Origin: an uncultured Rhodocyclaceae bacterium | Lineage (GTDB): Bacteria > Pseudomonadota > Gammaproteobacteria > Burkholderiales > Rhodocyclaceae | Assembly (NCBI GenBank): GCA_907163225.1 | Contig: OU015322.1 | Span: 1 to 64,000, forward strand | Direction of reading: 5' to 3' | Length of the DNA: 64,000 nucleotides | In this document: piece by piece, positions 1 to 10,338 of the stretch | How the letters are laid out: every line of letters begins with the position of its first letter | Position numbering within the stretch: the first letter of the stretch is position 1 | Translations under genes and position numbers: made by a program | Notes under the pieces: generated by a model | Told to the model about the DNA's origin: nothing | The model's input: the letters and a program-made list of their open reading frames with translations, nothing else | The model's database searches: none

Positions 1-171
1 TGGTTTCCGGCATGGACGTCCGTTGGTGGCAGCTAATTGCTGATTAAAAAAACCGGGGGGGCGGAGTAATTTTTCGCCGGTATTTTCCAGCATAGTGTTA
101 CAAAAACAACAAAACCATCAAACCAAAACCCTGAAACAACCCGCCGCACATGGATGCGCTAAGCTGAAATC

Positions 172-207
172 ATGAAATTTGCCCAAAAATTCCGGTTGAC
201 CGCAGCA
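172..207 (+). repeat. Dispersed repeat copy inside the lolA signal peptide
   Basis: Carries TTTGCCCAAAAA followed by TTCCGGTTGACCGCAGCA. It is read in frame as FAQKFRLTAA, forming the signal peptide of LolA. Same orientation as the copy upstream of serS. Confidence 0.75.
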
Positions 208-792
208 CTCGTGCTTTTTCCGCTCTTTGCCCACGCGGGCGCCGTTGATCAGTTGCACGAATTCCTGAAAAGCACGCGTACCCTGAGAGCCGATTTTGCC
301 CAGGCAGTCATCAGCAAAAACGGCCGCAAGCCGCAGCAATCGTCTGGCACGGTCGCTATTTCACGGCCCGGAAAACTGCGCTGGGAAATCCAGAAGCCCT
401 ACCCGCAACTGATCGTCGGAGATGGCGAAAAAATCTGGATTCACGACCCCGAACTACAGCAAGTCACCGTCCGCAAGGCCGGGCAGGCCATCGGTGGCTC
501 GCCGGCGGCGCTGCTCTCCGGCAACAACGATCTCGAAAAGAATTTCACGCTCAGGGACGCTGGCGAAGCCGAAGGCCTGGTCTGGGTCGAAGCCATACCC
601 AAGGTGGGTGACAGCGGCTTCGAGAGCGTTCGCCTTGGCTTCTCCGGCAAAGACCTGACGGCCATGGAATTGCGCGACAGCTTCGGCCAAACCACGCTCA
701 TTCGCTTTTCAAAGCTGGAACGCAACCCAGCCCTGCCTGCCGCCATCTTCAAGTTTGCACCGCCAGCCGGTGTGGATGTCGTCGGCGAGTAA
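172..792 (+). CDS. lolA: Outer-membrane lipoprotein carrier protein LolA
   Basis: Periplasmic chaperone that takes lipoproteins from the LolCDE transporter to the outer membrane. The 206-residue protein has a signal peptide (residues 1-22, cleavage after AHA) and the LolA pattern: an early FxQ motif (RADFAQ), a GTVAISRPGKLRWE strand and a G-D-G-EKIWIHD segment. Length is normal for the family. It lies near rarA and serS, a common betaproteobacterial order. Odd feature: the start of the gene, which encodes the n- and h-regions of the signal peptide (FAQKFRLTAA), is a good copy of the dispersed repeat found throughout this window. No clear Shine-Dalgarno sequence precedes the ATG. Confidence 0.93.
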   Translation: MKFAQKFRLTAALVLFPLFAHAGAVDQLHEFLKSTRTLRADFAQAVISKNGRKPQQSSGTVAISRPGKLRWEIQKPYPQLIVGDGEKIWIHDPELQQVTVRKAGQAIGGSPAALLSGNNDLEKNFTLRDAGEAEGLVWVEAIPKVGDSGFESVRLGFSGKDLTAMELRDSFGQTTLIRFSKLERNPALPAAIFKFAPPAGVDVVGE

Positions 793-814
793 GCGGGGGA
801 ACTCCCGTAAAAAT

Positions 815-846
815 GCCGATTTTTCCGGTCGACCGGAAAAATCGGC
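815..846. repeat. Perfect 32-bp palindrome made from the dispersed repeat core
   Basis: Half-site GCCGATTTTTCCGGTC is followed by its exact reverse complement. The half-site matches the left part of the dispersed repeat (compare 6013-6055), so this looks like a head-to-head form. It lies between lolA and the convergent DUF302 gene and could also act as a bidirectional transcription stop, although there is no long T run. Confidence 0.85.
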
Positions 847-911
847 AAAAATTAAATTGACGCAAATCGACGCTGCACCAATTTGTCCGGGGGCCGTTGG
901 CGGGGCTGCTC

Positions 912-1364
912 TTAGCGACTGACGGTTGCCTCGGCCAGGCCGGCCAAGGCCTTGCGCAAGGCGTCCACGGCCGGACACTGTTCCGCGCCATGCCTTGCAG
1001 CCAGGAAGGCAGGGTCGTTGTAGCCAAGCCAGACCTGCGACGATGCATCCTCCCAAACCAAGGCCTTCAGCGGCAGGTCGATGCCAGCCGACTGCGCGCA
1101 CTCCATCAATGGCGTCCCGCCCTGAGGATTGCCAAAAATCAGTAATTCGGTCGGACGCAACGTCTTTCCGATTTTGGCTGCTCCCGCCGCATGATCGATG
1201 CGCGCGAACACATTCAGGCCGCGCTGTTTGACTGCCTCTTCAAGCCGATTCATGGTCTCCTTCGCGGCATAGGGGCTTTTCATCTCCACCAGGCCGTCTG
1301 CTGCAATCGCGAGCGAAGCTAGCGCGGCAAGACCCAGCGCGGAAATCACATGTCGAATTTTCAT
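912..1364 (-). CDS. DUF302 family secreted protein
   Basis: Protein of 150 residues with a signal peptide (MKIRHVISALGLAALASLAIA) followed by a DUF302 domain: VEMKSPYAAKETMNRLEEAVKQRG, FARIDHAAGA, and the conserved P-T-E-LLIFGNPQGGTPLM segment. DUF302 proteins are small periplasmic or cytosolic proteins of unknown biochemical role. The ATG at 1364 is preferred over longer in-frame options because GGAG lies just upstream and the signal peptide then starts correctly. It faces lolA tail to tail. Confidence 0.85.
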   Translation of the reverse strand: MKIRHVISALGLAALASLAIAADGLVEMKSPYAAKETMNRLEEAVKQRGLNVFARIDHAAGAAKIGKTLRPTELLIFGNPQGGTPLMECAQSAGIDLPLKALVWEDASSQVWLGYNDPAFLAARHGAEQCPAVDALRKALAGLAEATVSR

Positions 1365-1853
1365 GGGTGGCTCCAATAGCAAAGTTGTGGGAATAGCGAG
1401 GACACTTGAGTCGTTCAAGGCCGCGTGCTGAAAATACCCGCGGCGCAGTGATTCATGTGCTATCCGGGCGCATCGCCATTCGGGCCAACGACGCGCTGGA
1501 ATGACATGCAGCATGCCCGCATCGTGCCGTGAACCAATTGGAATAACAAGGTGCCACACTGGAGCTGCATTGAAGGGTGGCGGCAATGCTGCGTGGCGCA
1601 AGGCTTCTGGTGGTGGTTCGGGTGCTTTACAGCGCGCTTGCCGGGTAATACGCTACGGTCAGAGTAAGGCCCGTGAGTGCCGACGAGTTCATGGCTTTCC
1701 TGCGTAGCTGATGCGACGAGCTATCTTTTCTTCCGAAAAGCTTTCTTCCGGGTGTGGTCAAAAGCCGTTACGTGAAGCACCATCGGGGCTGTTCTCCAAG
1801 ATTCTCTGCTGTCGGGCCGGACGAGGCCTGACAATTTTCAAGAACTGAATGCC
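1365..1853. other. Intergenic region, no supported gene
   Basis: About 490 bases between the divergent DUF302 gene and rarA. Open frames here have no recognisable protein features. Presumably holds both promoters, but no convincing -35/-10 pair stands out. Confidence 0.6.
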
Positions 1854-3167
1854 ATGAGCGATTTGTTTTCCAAAAACGGCCCAGACACCGGCGCCCCCCT
1901 CGCCGAACAACTGCGCCCGCAAACGCCGGACGATGTGATCGGCCAGCAACACCTGCTCGGCGCCGGCAAGCCGCTGCGCCTGGCTTTCGAATCCGGTCAG
2001 CCGCATTCAATGATCCTCTGGGGGCCGCCGGGGGTGGGCAAAACGACGCTGGCGCGCATGATGGCGACGCAGTTTCAATGCGAATTCATTGCGCTGTCGG
2101 CGGTGTTTTCCGGCATCAAGGAAGTGCGCGAAGCCGTGGCGCAGGCCGAGATGTGGCGCGGGCAGGGGCGGCGCACCATTTTGTTCGTCGATGAAATTCA
2201 CCGGTTCAACAAGGCGCAGCAGGACGGCTTTTTGCCGTTTGTCGAATCAGGCCTGCTGACGTTTATTGGGGCGACGACGGAAAACCCGTCGTTCGAACTG
2301 AACTCTGCCTTGCTGTCGCGGGCGTCGGTCTATGTCCTCAAGTCACTTGACGAAGCCGAGATGGGCCAGCTTTTCGACCGGGCCAGCGCGCAGGCGCTGG
2401 CCGACCTGAGCTTTGAAGCTGCTGCCCGCGAACGTTTGATCGGCCTGGCCGACGGCGATGCACGGCGTTTGCTCAATTTGCTGGAGCAGGTGCGTACGGC
2501 AGCACGTACGGCGGGCATTGCTACGGTCAACGGCGAATTTATCGAAAAAACGATGGCGCAAAGTCTGCGCCGTTTCGACAAGGGTGGCGACGCTTTCTAT
2601 GACCAAATATCGGCCCTGCATAAATCGGTGCGTGGCTCGAACCCGGACGGCGCGCTCTACTGGCTGACGCGCATGCTCGACGGCGGCGCCGATGCCCGTT
2701 ACCTCGCCCGGCGCATCATCCGCATGGCGTGGGAAGACATCGGCCTGGCTGACCCGCGCGCCATGCAGATCGCCAACGAAGCGGCGCTGACCTACGAGCG
2801 CCTCGGCTCGCCGGAGGGCGAACTGGCGCTCGGGCAGGCGGTGATCTATCTCGCCGTGGCGGCCAAATCCAACGCCGGCTACAACGCTTACAACGCCGCC
2901 CGCGCCTTCGTGAAGCAGGACGGCTCGCGCCCGGTGCCCAACCACCTGCGCAACGCGCCGACCAAGCTGATGAAGGAACTCGGCCACGGCCACAACTACC
3001 GCTACGCCCACGACGAGCCGGACGCCTACGCCGCCGGCGAAACCTATCTGCCGGACGGCATGGCCGAACCCGGCTGGTATGAACCGACGCCGCGCGGGCT
3101 GGAGGGCCAGATCGGCCAGAAGCTGGCGCACTTGCGGGAGCTGGATCGCAAGGCGGGGAAGAAATAA
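1854..3167 (+). CDS. rarA: Replication-associated recombination protein A (AAA+ ATPase RarA/MgsA)
   Basis: AAA+ clamp-loader-like ATPase acting at stalled replication forks, 437 residues, normal length. Seen: [20 protein letters not shown] at the N-terminus, Walker [10 protein letters not shown], Walker [11 protein letters not shown], sensor 1 GATTENPSF, and the C-terminal tetramerisation region with [15 protein letters not shown] and [11 protein letters not shown]. The stop overlaps the next ATG by one base, so the two genes are probably co-transcribed. A weak match to the dispersed repeat (about 2513-2550, sharing CATTGCTACGGTCAAC with the copy before serS) encodes [10 protein letters not shown]. 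Confidence 0.96.
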   Translation: MSDLFSKNGPDTGAPLAEQLRPQTPDDVIGQQHLLGAGKPLRLAFESGQPHSMILWGPPGVGKTTLARMMATQFQCEFIALSAVFSGIKEVREAVAQAEMWRGQGRRTILFVDEIHRFNKAQQDGFLPFVESGLLTFIGATTENPSFELNSALLSRASVYVLKSLDEAEMGQLFDRASAQALADLSFEAAARERLIGLADGDARRLLNLLEQVRTAARTAGIATVNGEFIEKTMAQSLRRFDKGGDAFYDQISALHKSVRGSNPDGALYWLTRMLDGGADARYLARRIIRMAWEDIGLADPRAMQIANEAALTYERLGSPEGELALGQAVIYLAVAAKSNAGYNAYNAARAFVKQDGSRPVPNHLRNAPTKLMKELGHGHNYRYAHDEPDAYAAGETYLPDGMAEPGWYEPTPRGLEGQIGQKLAHLRELDRKAGKK

Positions 3168-3754
3168 TGGACATGATCCAGACCATCGCCCTCTCGGCCG
3201 GCCTCGCATGGGCCAGTGGTTTGCGGCTTTACCTGGTGATTTTTCTGGCCGGCGCGCTGTCGTATTTCGGTTACCTGCAACTGCCGGCTACGCTCGCCGT
3301 GTTGCAGAACCCGCTGGTCATCGGCGTGGCGGGTGTCATGGCCTTTGCCGAACTGATCGCCGACAAGATTCCCGCCTTCGATTCGCTGTGGGACAGCTTC
3401 CAGACCTTCATCCGCATTCCTGCCGGGGCGCTGCTGGCGGCGTTTGCCATGGGTGACGTTGACCCGGCGTGGACGGTGGCGGCCGGGCTGATCGGCGGCA
3501 CGATAACGGCCGGCACCCATTTCGCCAAGGCCGGTAGCCGGCTGGCCATCAATACCTCGCCCGAGCCGTTTTCGAATTGGATCGCCTCGTTCGGCGAGGA
3601 GGGCATGGTGCTCGGCGGGCTGTGGGCCATGCTTGCCTCACCGATGGTTTTCCTTGGCTTGCTCGTCGTTTTCCTGATCCTGGCCGGCTGGTTGCTAACG
3701 CGCTTCTGGTCGCTGCTCAGCCGCCTGATCCGCCCGTCACGGCCTTCGGCGTGA
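3167..3754 (+). CDS. DUF4126 domain membrane protein
   Basis: Integral membrane protein of 195 residues, function unknown. It begins IQTIALSAGLAWASGLRLYLVIFLAGAL and has the DUF4126 hallmark segments AELIADKIPAFDSLWD and a glycine-rich helix with GTITAGTHFAKAGSRLAIN. About five hydrophobic helices are visible. The start codon shares a base with the rarA stop. Its last 38 bases overlap, in opposite orientation, the end of the NosR-like gene. Confidence 0.85.
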   Translation: MDMIQTIALSAGLAWASGLRLYLVIFLAGALSYFGYLQLPATLAVLQNPLVIGVAGVMAFAELIADKIPAFDSLWDSFQTFIRIPAGALLAAFAMGDVDPAWTVAAGLIGGTITAGTHFAKAGSRLAINTSPEPFSNWIASFGEEGMVLGGLWAMLASPMVFLGLLVVFLILAGWLLTRFWSLLSRLIRPSRPSA

Positions 3755-5882
3755 GAACGCGACCCTTCTTTTCGTAGAGCAGCACCGGGCAGCGTTTGGC
3801 GTCGTGGTAGATGCCGACGCAGTCGAGGCACTGGAAGCAGGCGTCGTAACGGATTTCGCCAGTCGGCTCGATGGCGTCGTAGGCGCATTTGGCCTTGCAG
3901 CTCTGGCAGGGCTTGCCGCATTCGACGCGGCGGGTCAGCCAGTCGAAACGGCGCAGCCGTCCGCCAAGCGACATCACGGCGCCCAGCGGGCAGATGAAGC
4001 GGCAGAAAAACTTGTAATAAAAAGCGCCAATGACCAGCAAGGCCACGGCATAGGCGACAAATGGCCAGCTGCGGTCGAAACCGACGGTGATAGCGGTCTT
4101 GAACGGTTCGAGTTCGTTGAGGCTTTCGCCCTCGCGGGGCATGAACAGGGCGGCGGCGACGAGGACGGCAAGGGCGACGTAACGGCCCCATTCGAGTCGT
4201 TTGGAGACGGCCAGCGGAATGTGCAGGCGCGGCAGATGCAGCTTGCGGCCGAGCAGCCCGACAAATTCCTGCAGCGCACCGAACGGGCAAAGCCAGCCGC
4301 AGAAGGTGCCGCGACCCCAAATCACAAAACTGACCAGTGTGAAGGCGATGAGCAGCAGCGAAATCGGGTCGTAGAGGAAGCTAGCCAGACCCTGGCCGGA
4401 TTTGAGTGCCTTGAGGGCGCCGGTCACCTGGACAATGGAAAGCTGCCCTTGCGCGTACCAGCCAATGTAGAGCAGCGTGAAGGCGAGAAAGCCGAGGCGG
4501 AAAATCCTGAGGCGGCGGGCATTGATGGAAATCCAGCGCGGCCGGGCCAGGGCGATGCTGAGCAGCACCAGCGCAGCACCCAGGATGCTCAGGTCGAGCC
4601 AGCGCTGCTGCCAGGCCAGCACCCATTCCGGCAGCGGCTCGGGCGGGTAGGTGAACAGGCGGCTGGGCGGGACGTATTTGAGCGTCACCGTCTGGTGCGT
4701 GAGGGTGGGCAGAATCATGCCCTTGGCGCGCGTGATGGTCAGCGACAGGTCGAGGGATCGGGCCGGGTCCAGGCCGGCTTCGGAGAAGACGCCGAAGATC
4801 AGCGAGGTGTTCAGTTCGACACCGGCGACCGAAACCGATGGTTCGAATCCCCGATCCCGCGCTTCCAGAAAGTAGCCGTCCTGGGCCAGGGTCAGGCGGC
4901 GGGACTGGGCACCGGGGACGAAGGCATCGTCTACAAAGGGGTAGCGGCCGGCGGTGGCGATCCACCACAGGTGCTCGTTGTCGAAATTGCGGTCGATGAC
5001 GGCCTTGTACTGGGCATCACCAAGGATGGCGCGGCCGATGGTCGGGGTGTTCAGGTAGGCGATGTAAAGGTCGACGAAGACCTCGTCGGGCCTGGCCAGC
5101 GCTTCGTCGTCCACGCCCGCGCCGTCGGTGCCGGCAAACAATTTTTCTGCCTCGGCGTTGCTCAGGCGCAGGCGGCCGACCATGCCATTCTTGAGCATTT
5201 CGGCGAAAGTGACTGGGTCTTCAACCTCGGCTCGCACCTGGGCAGCCGGGCCGCGCTCTTTGCGGGCAGCAAAGCCGAGCTTGGCGCGGGCGACTTCGAG
5301 GGCGGCGCCGAGCACGCTCTGATTGACGATGCGTACCGAGGCCGTGGCTTTCGACACGCCGTCCAGTATCGTCTGGCCGCTGCGCGTGTCGGCCGGGCCG
5401 GTGCGATTGCGCGCGGCGTTCAGCGCGATCAGGAATTGCTGCTTGATGTTGCGGTTGGCGTATTGCGTGATGAACTCGCGGAGCGGTGCTTCGCCCAGGC
5501 CGCCGAGAAAGACCGGCTCGTGCTGGTGGAGCAGCTCGACGTTCAAAAAATTACCTTTTTTGTCGATTGAGACCAGGAAATTCATCGGCGTTCCTTCGAA
5601 GCCGGGAATCGGAGCCAGGTCGATCGATTCAAAGACGTAGCCGACCGGATTCCCGTTCCCCTCGATTTCGTGGGTTAACGGCCATGCCGGGATTTCGGTC
5701 AGTTTTTCCTGAACGTGCAGCGGTGGCCCGAAGCGACGTTCGATATCCGCTTTGGTCAGGTTGCCAGCGTGGGCAGCCGGGAAGATGCTGGCGCTGGCGA
5801 TCAGGGCGGCGGCGGCAATACGGCAAAAGAACGAAACGGCTCTGCTGGGCAAATGCCGTGCAACGGGAAATGCGATTTCCAT
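3717..5882 (-). CDS. NosR/NirI-like membrane flavo-iron-sulfur protein
   Basis: Protein of 721 residues with the full NosR/NirI layout: a signal or first membrane segment ending AAHA, a periplasmic FMN-binding domain with the attachment-type motif DGVSKATAS, about five transmembrane helices, two cytoplasmic CxxxCP motifs (CGWLCPFG, CRFICPLG) and a C-terminal pair of 4Fe-4S-like motifs (CGKPCQSCKAKC and CFQCLDCVGIYHDAKRC). Family members pass electrons across the membrane to nitrous oxide or nitrite reductase systems. No nosZ, nosD or nir gene lies nearby, so the partner here is unknown. It is transcribed divergently from serS. Confidence 0.88.
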   Translation of the reverse strand: MEIAFPVARHLPSRAVSFFCRIAAAALIASASIFPAAHAGNLTKADIERRFGPPLHVQEKLTEIPAWPLTHEIEGNGNPVGYVFESIDLAPIPGFEGTPMNFLVSIDKKGNFLNVELLHQHEPVFLGGLGEAPLREFITQYANRNIKQQFLIALNAARNRTGPADTRSGQTILDGVSKATASVRIVNQSVLGAALEVARAKLGFAARKERGPAAQVRAEVEDPVTFAEMLKNGMVGRLRLSNAEAEKLFAGTDGAGVDDEALARPDEVFVDLYIAYLNTPTIGRAILGDAQYKAVIDRNFDNEHLWWIATAGRYPFVDDAFVPGAQSRRLTLAQDGYFLEARDRGFEPSVSVAGVELNTSLIFGVFSEAGLDPARSLDLSLTITRAKGMILPTLTHQTVTLKYVPPSRLFTYPPEPLPEWVLAWQQRWLDLSILGAALVLLSIALARPRWISINARRLRIFRLGFLAFTLLYIGWYAQGQLSIVQVTGALKALKSGQGLASFLYDPISLLLIAFTLVSFVIWGRGTFCGWLCPFGALQEFVGLLGRKLHLPRLHIPLAVSKRLEWGRYVALAVLVAAALFMPREGESLNELEPFKTAITVGFDRSWPFVAYAVALLVIGAFYYKFFCRFICPLGAVMSLGGRLRRFDWLTRRVECGKPCQSCKAKCAYDAIEPTGEIRYDACFQCLDCVGIYHDAKRCPVLLYEKKGRVLTPKAVTGGSGG

Positions 5883-5946
5883 TGCAGTCTCCGAAAATGC
5901 GCGGGCAAGGTCGGATGTGTTTTCTTATGGCGCCGATGGTACCTAA

Positions 5947-7368
<1,422 letters not shown>

Positions 7369-7391
7369 AACGCTAAACCAGTCAGCTCGCG

Positions 7392-8987
7392 CTAGTTGCT
7401 GGGCGAGCTTTCCGCTTGCTCCGCTTCAGCCGGTTGTGCCGCCTGCACCGGATGCGGGCTGGCGTCAGGTTCGATGGTTGGCAGGCGAGGGCTCTTCTCG
7501 TTTGCGCCATCAGCGCCAGTGGCGGAAATTGACTTGGCGGCAGTGACTCGCTTGACGTAGGCCTTGCGCCGCCCTTCAACTTCAAGCACAAGACGCCGCA
7601 GGCCTTCGGCCGCCGATGGCGTTGGCGCAAAAGGCGGAGCGTTGCGAAGCAGAATGTCGTAGTAGCTGCGAATATTCTCGACCAGAATGACCGCTTCGCC
7701 ACCGCGCGCGCGGCCTGCTTTCAATTGCTGGTAATACTTGGGTTGGGCCAGTTTGGGCAGTACCCGCTTCATGTCGTACCAGGCATTCGGGTCGGCCTTC
7801 AGTTGCTTGGCCAGCATGCGGGCGCCGTTGAGGTGCCCGGGGCCGATGTTGTAGGCGGCGAGCGCGAGCCAGGTGCGATCGGGTTCTTCAACATCTTCCG
7901 GCAGCATATCCTTCAGCATGTTGATGTAACGCGCGCCGGCCAGAATGCTCTCGCTCGGTTCGAGGCGGTTGCTGACCTCCAGGCGGTCCGCCGTTTCTTC
8001 GGTCAGCATCATGATGCCGCGCACGTTGGTGTAACTGGTGGCATTCGGGTCCCAGTGTGACTCATGGTAGGAGACAGATGCGATCAAGCGCCAGTCGATG
8101 CCGGTCAGTGCCTGGGCAGCCTGGAAATACTTTCGGTACTTGGGCAGCGTGGTTTCGATTTCGCCCAGGAATTTGATGATGTCAGCTTGGTTCAGTCGGC
8201 GCACGTGGCCGAGGTAGCGGTCTTCCAGGCGAGCCAGCGTACCGTCGTGCTGGACGCGTTCGATGAAGGTATCGAGTCGGGCGCGGAGTTCCGGGTTGGG
8301 TTGCTTGCCAAGCAACCAGACGACGGGCTGGGAGTCACTCAGGGGCAGGGTGGTACGCAGGTTGGGAATGTGTTGATCGGCGATGTCTTCGAAATTTTCA
8401 TCCATCGCGACGTACTGAATACGCCGATTGCCAACTTTTTCGAGGAGCTCAAGAATGTCACCCTTGCTGACTTCAACCACCTCAAGGCCAGGTATTTCCT
8501 TGGCCAGGCGATTCATGGATTCAGCCTGGCGGGTACCGGCCATGACGTGCACGGTCTTGCCAGCGAGTTGTTTCAGTTCTGTCAGCGGTAACGAAGCGTC
8601 GTGTTGTGCCAGAACGTCGCGCGTCAGAAAAATGGGCGGAGTGGCCTGAATCTCGTCGGCGCCTCCGGGCGAAAGCCAGGCTGCAGCAATGTGGTATTTG
8701 GCGCTGGCCAGCTTTGATTCAAGCTCGGCTGGCTCGGCGATTTCGAATTTGATGCCGACACCGAGTTCCTGGGCAAAAGCCTGGGCCAGGTCATACTCAA
8801 GTCCGGCCGGGTTGCCGTTATCGTCCTTGGCGTAGGTCAGTATTCCGGGACGGGTCAGTACGACCAGTTCGTGCTGGGCTGGGGTAGGGAACGGCAGGTA
8901 GTTTGCCTTGGGCAAGGGCCCTTGATCGCTGCAACTGGCGATGAAAAAACAGACGGCAAGTAGTGATAGTCGTTTTATACAGTGCAT
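7392..8987 (-). CDS. mltF: Membrane-bound lytic murein transglycosylase F
   Basis: Peptidoglycan lytic transglycosylase anchored to the outer membrane, 531 residues. The N-terminus has a lipobox (FFIASC). Then come a solute-binding-protein-like domain (LVVLTRPGILTYAKDDNGNPAGLEYDLA, about residues 40-270) and the SLT domain with catalytic glutamate in SYHESHWDP, the GIMMLTEETA motif and the AAYNIGPGHLNGA motif. The C-terminal 70 residues are low in complexity. It converges on serS with 23 bases between stops. Confidence 0.94.
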   Translation of the reverse strand: MHCIKRLSLLAVCFFIASCSDQGPLPKANYLPFPTPAQHELVVLTRPGILTYAKDDNGNPAGLEYDLAQAFAQELGVGIKFEIAEPAELESKLASAKYHIAAAWLSPGGADEIQATPPIFLTRDVLAQHDASLPLTELKQLAGKTVHVMAGTRQAESMNRLAKEIPGLEVVEVSKGDILELLEKVGNRRIQYVAMDENFEDIADQHIPNLRTTLPLSDSQPVVWLLGKQPNPELRARLDTFIERVQHDGTLARLEDRYLGHVRRLNQADIIKFLGEIETTLPKYRKYFQAAQALTGIDWRLIASVSYHESHWDPNATSYTNVRGIMMLTEETADRLEVSNRLEPSESILAGARYINMLKDMLPEDVEEPDRTWLALAAYNIGPGHLNGARMLAKQLKADPNAWYDMKRVLPKLAQPKYYQQLKAGRARGGEAVILVENIRSYYDILLRNAPPFAPTPSAAEGLRRLVLEVEGRRKAYVKRVTAAKSISATGADGANEKSPRLPTIEPDASPHPVQAAQPAEAEQAESSPSN

Positions 8988-9014
8988 CTCTTGTGCTATT
9001 ATATCGGCCGCTGC

Positions 9015-9103
<89 letters not shown>

Positions 9104-9111
9104 TGACTATG

Positions 9112-9166
9112 AAGCCCCGTTTTTCCTTGCTAATCATTAGCTTGCGAACAGCGGGGTTTTTGTTTT
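9112..9166 (+). terminator. Terminator after tRNA-Ser
   Basis: GCCCCG pairs with CGGGGT around an inner GCTAA-TCA-TTAGC hairpin. A T-rich tract follows (from 9157). Confidence 0.55.
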
Positions 9167-9360
9167 TACCGCAGGTTCAAGCCTGAAGTTGCGCCCCTAG
9201 GTATGTCGTGCGGGTGAAATATCTCACAGGTTTCAATAGCCGTTTGTGAGCTTTTGTAAGGCTGTCGATGGCGGGCAGATGCTGCGCTCCAACCTCGCGC
9301 CGGGCTGTGGGTTTTGCGTTGCATTACCACTCCGGGCCAGCTCTTGGCATAATCGGGTCA

Positions 9361-10338
9361 ATGCTTGCTTATATCATTCGTCGCCTTCTGTACGCGCTCC
9401 CGATTTTGATCGGTGTTAACCTCGTTACCTTCGCGCTGTTCTTCGTCGTCAACACGCCGGACGATATGGCGCGCATGCAGCTTGGCGTCAAGCGCGTAAC
9501 GCCCGAGGCGATCCAGAAATGGAAGGTCGAGCGCGGTTACGACAAGCCGCTCTTGTGGAACAGCGAGGCGGCCGGGCTGAATGCTGCGGTCGACACGATA
9601 TTTTTCGAAAAATCGGCGCGCATGTTTGTTGGTGATTTTGGCCGGGCCGAGGATGGCCGCGACATCGCCCGCGAAATCGGCAACCGGATGCTGCCCTCGC
9701 TGGCCATCGCGCTGCCGACCTTCATTCTTGGTCTGTTCGTGACCATCACCTTTGCGCTGACCCTGGCCTTCTTCCGTGCCACTGCCTTCGATTTCTGGGG
9801 CGTTGTGCTGTGCGTCGCGGCGATGTCGATTTCAGGGTTGTTCTACATCATCGGCGGCCAGTATCTGATCAGCAAGGTCTGGCGGCTGGTGCCGATTTCC
9901 GGGTTTGGCGCCGGGCTGGAGGCGTGGCGTTTCCTGATTCTGCCGGTGCTGATTGGCGTCGTTTCCGGCATCGGTTCATCGACGCGCTGGTATCGCACCA
10001 TCTTTCTCGAAGAGGTCAGCAAGGATTACGTGCGCACCGCCCGCGCCAAGGGCCTGCCGGAAACGCTGGTCTTTTTCCGCCACATCCTGCGCAACGCGCT
10101 GATTCCCATCCTGACCGGCGTGGTCGTCGTCATTCCCATGCTCTTCATGGGCTCGCTGCTCACCGAATCCTTCTTCGGCATCCCCGGTCTGGGCAGCTAC
10201 ACGATTGATGCGATCAACGCGCAGGATTTCTCGGTGGTCCGCTCGATGGTCTTCATCGGCTCGGTGCTCTACATCGTCGGCCTGATCCTGACCGACATTT
10301 CCTACACGCTGGTCGACCCGCGGATACGCTTCGAATGA
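9361..10338 (+). CDS. Peptide-type ABC transporter permease (DppB/OppB/YejB-like)
   Basis: Inner-membrane permease of 325 residues. It starts MLAYIIRRLLYALPILIGVNLVTFALF, the standard N-terminal helix of OppB/DppB proteins, and has the cytoplasmic coupling (EAA-like) loop RTARAKGLPETLVFFRHILRNALIPILTG. The ATG at 9361 is chosen over a longer frame because it starts at the conserved helix. It overlaps the next permease by ATGA. No substrate-binding protein gene lies beside it, so the substrate cannot be named; di- or oligopeptides or microcin-C-like compounds are family possibilities. Confidence 0.9.
   Translation: MLAYIIRRLLYALPILIGVNLVTFALFFVVNTPDDMARMQLGVKRVTPEAIQKWKVERGYDKPLLWNSEAAGLNAAVDTIFFEKSARMFVGDFGRAEDGRDIAREIGNRMLPSLAIALPTFILGLFVTITFALTLAFFRATAFDFWGVVLCVAAMSISGLFYIIGGQYLISKVWRLVPISGFGAGLEAWRFLILPVLIGVVSGIGSSTRWYRTIFLEEVSKDYVRTARAKGLPETLVFFRHILRNALIPILTGVVVVIPMLFMGSLLTESFFGIPGLGSYTIDAINAQDFSVVRSMVFIGSVLYIVGLILTDISYTLVDPRIRFE

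Noticed and set aside
1-171. End of an upstream gene before lolA
   Set aside because: All three + frames stop early and none of the short peptides is recognisable.
1501-1707. 68-residue frame in the intergenic region before rarA
   Set aside because: No ribosome site, no family features, and uneven composition; treated as chance.
3804-5570. 588-residue open frame on the + strand
   Set aside because: It is the complement of the NosR-like gene, with no recognisable domain. High GC makes long antisense frames common here.
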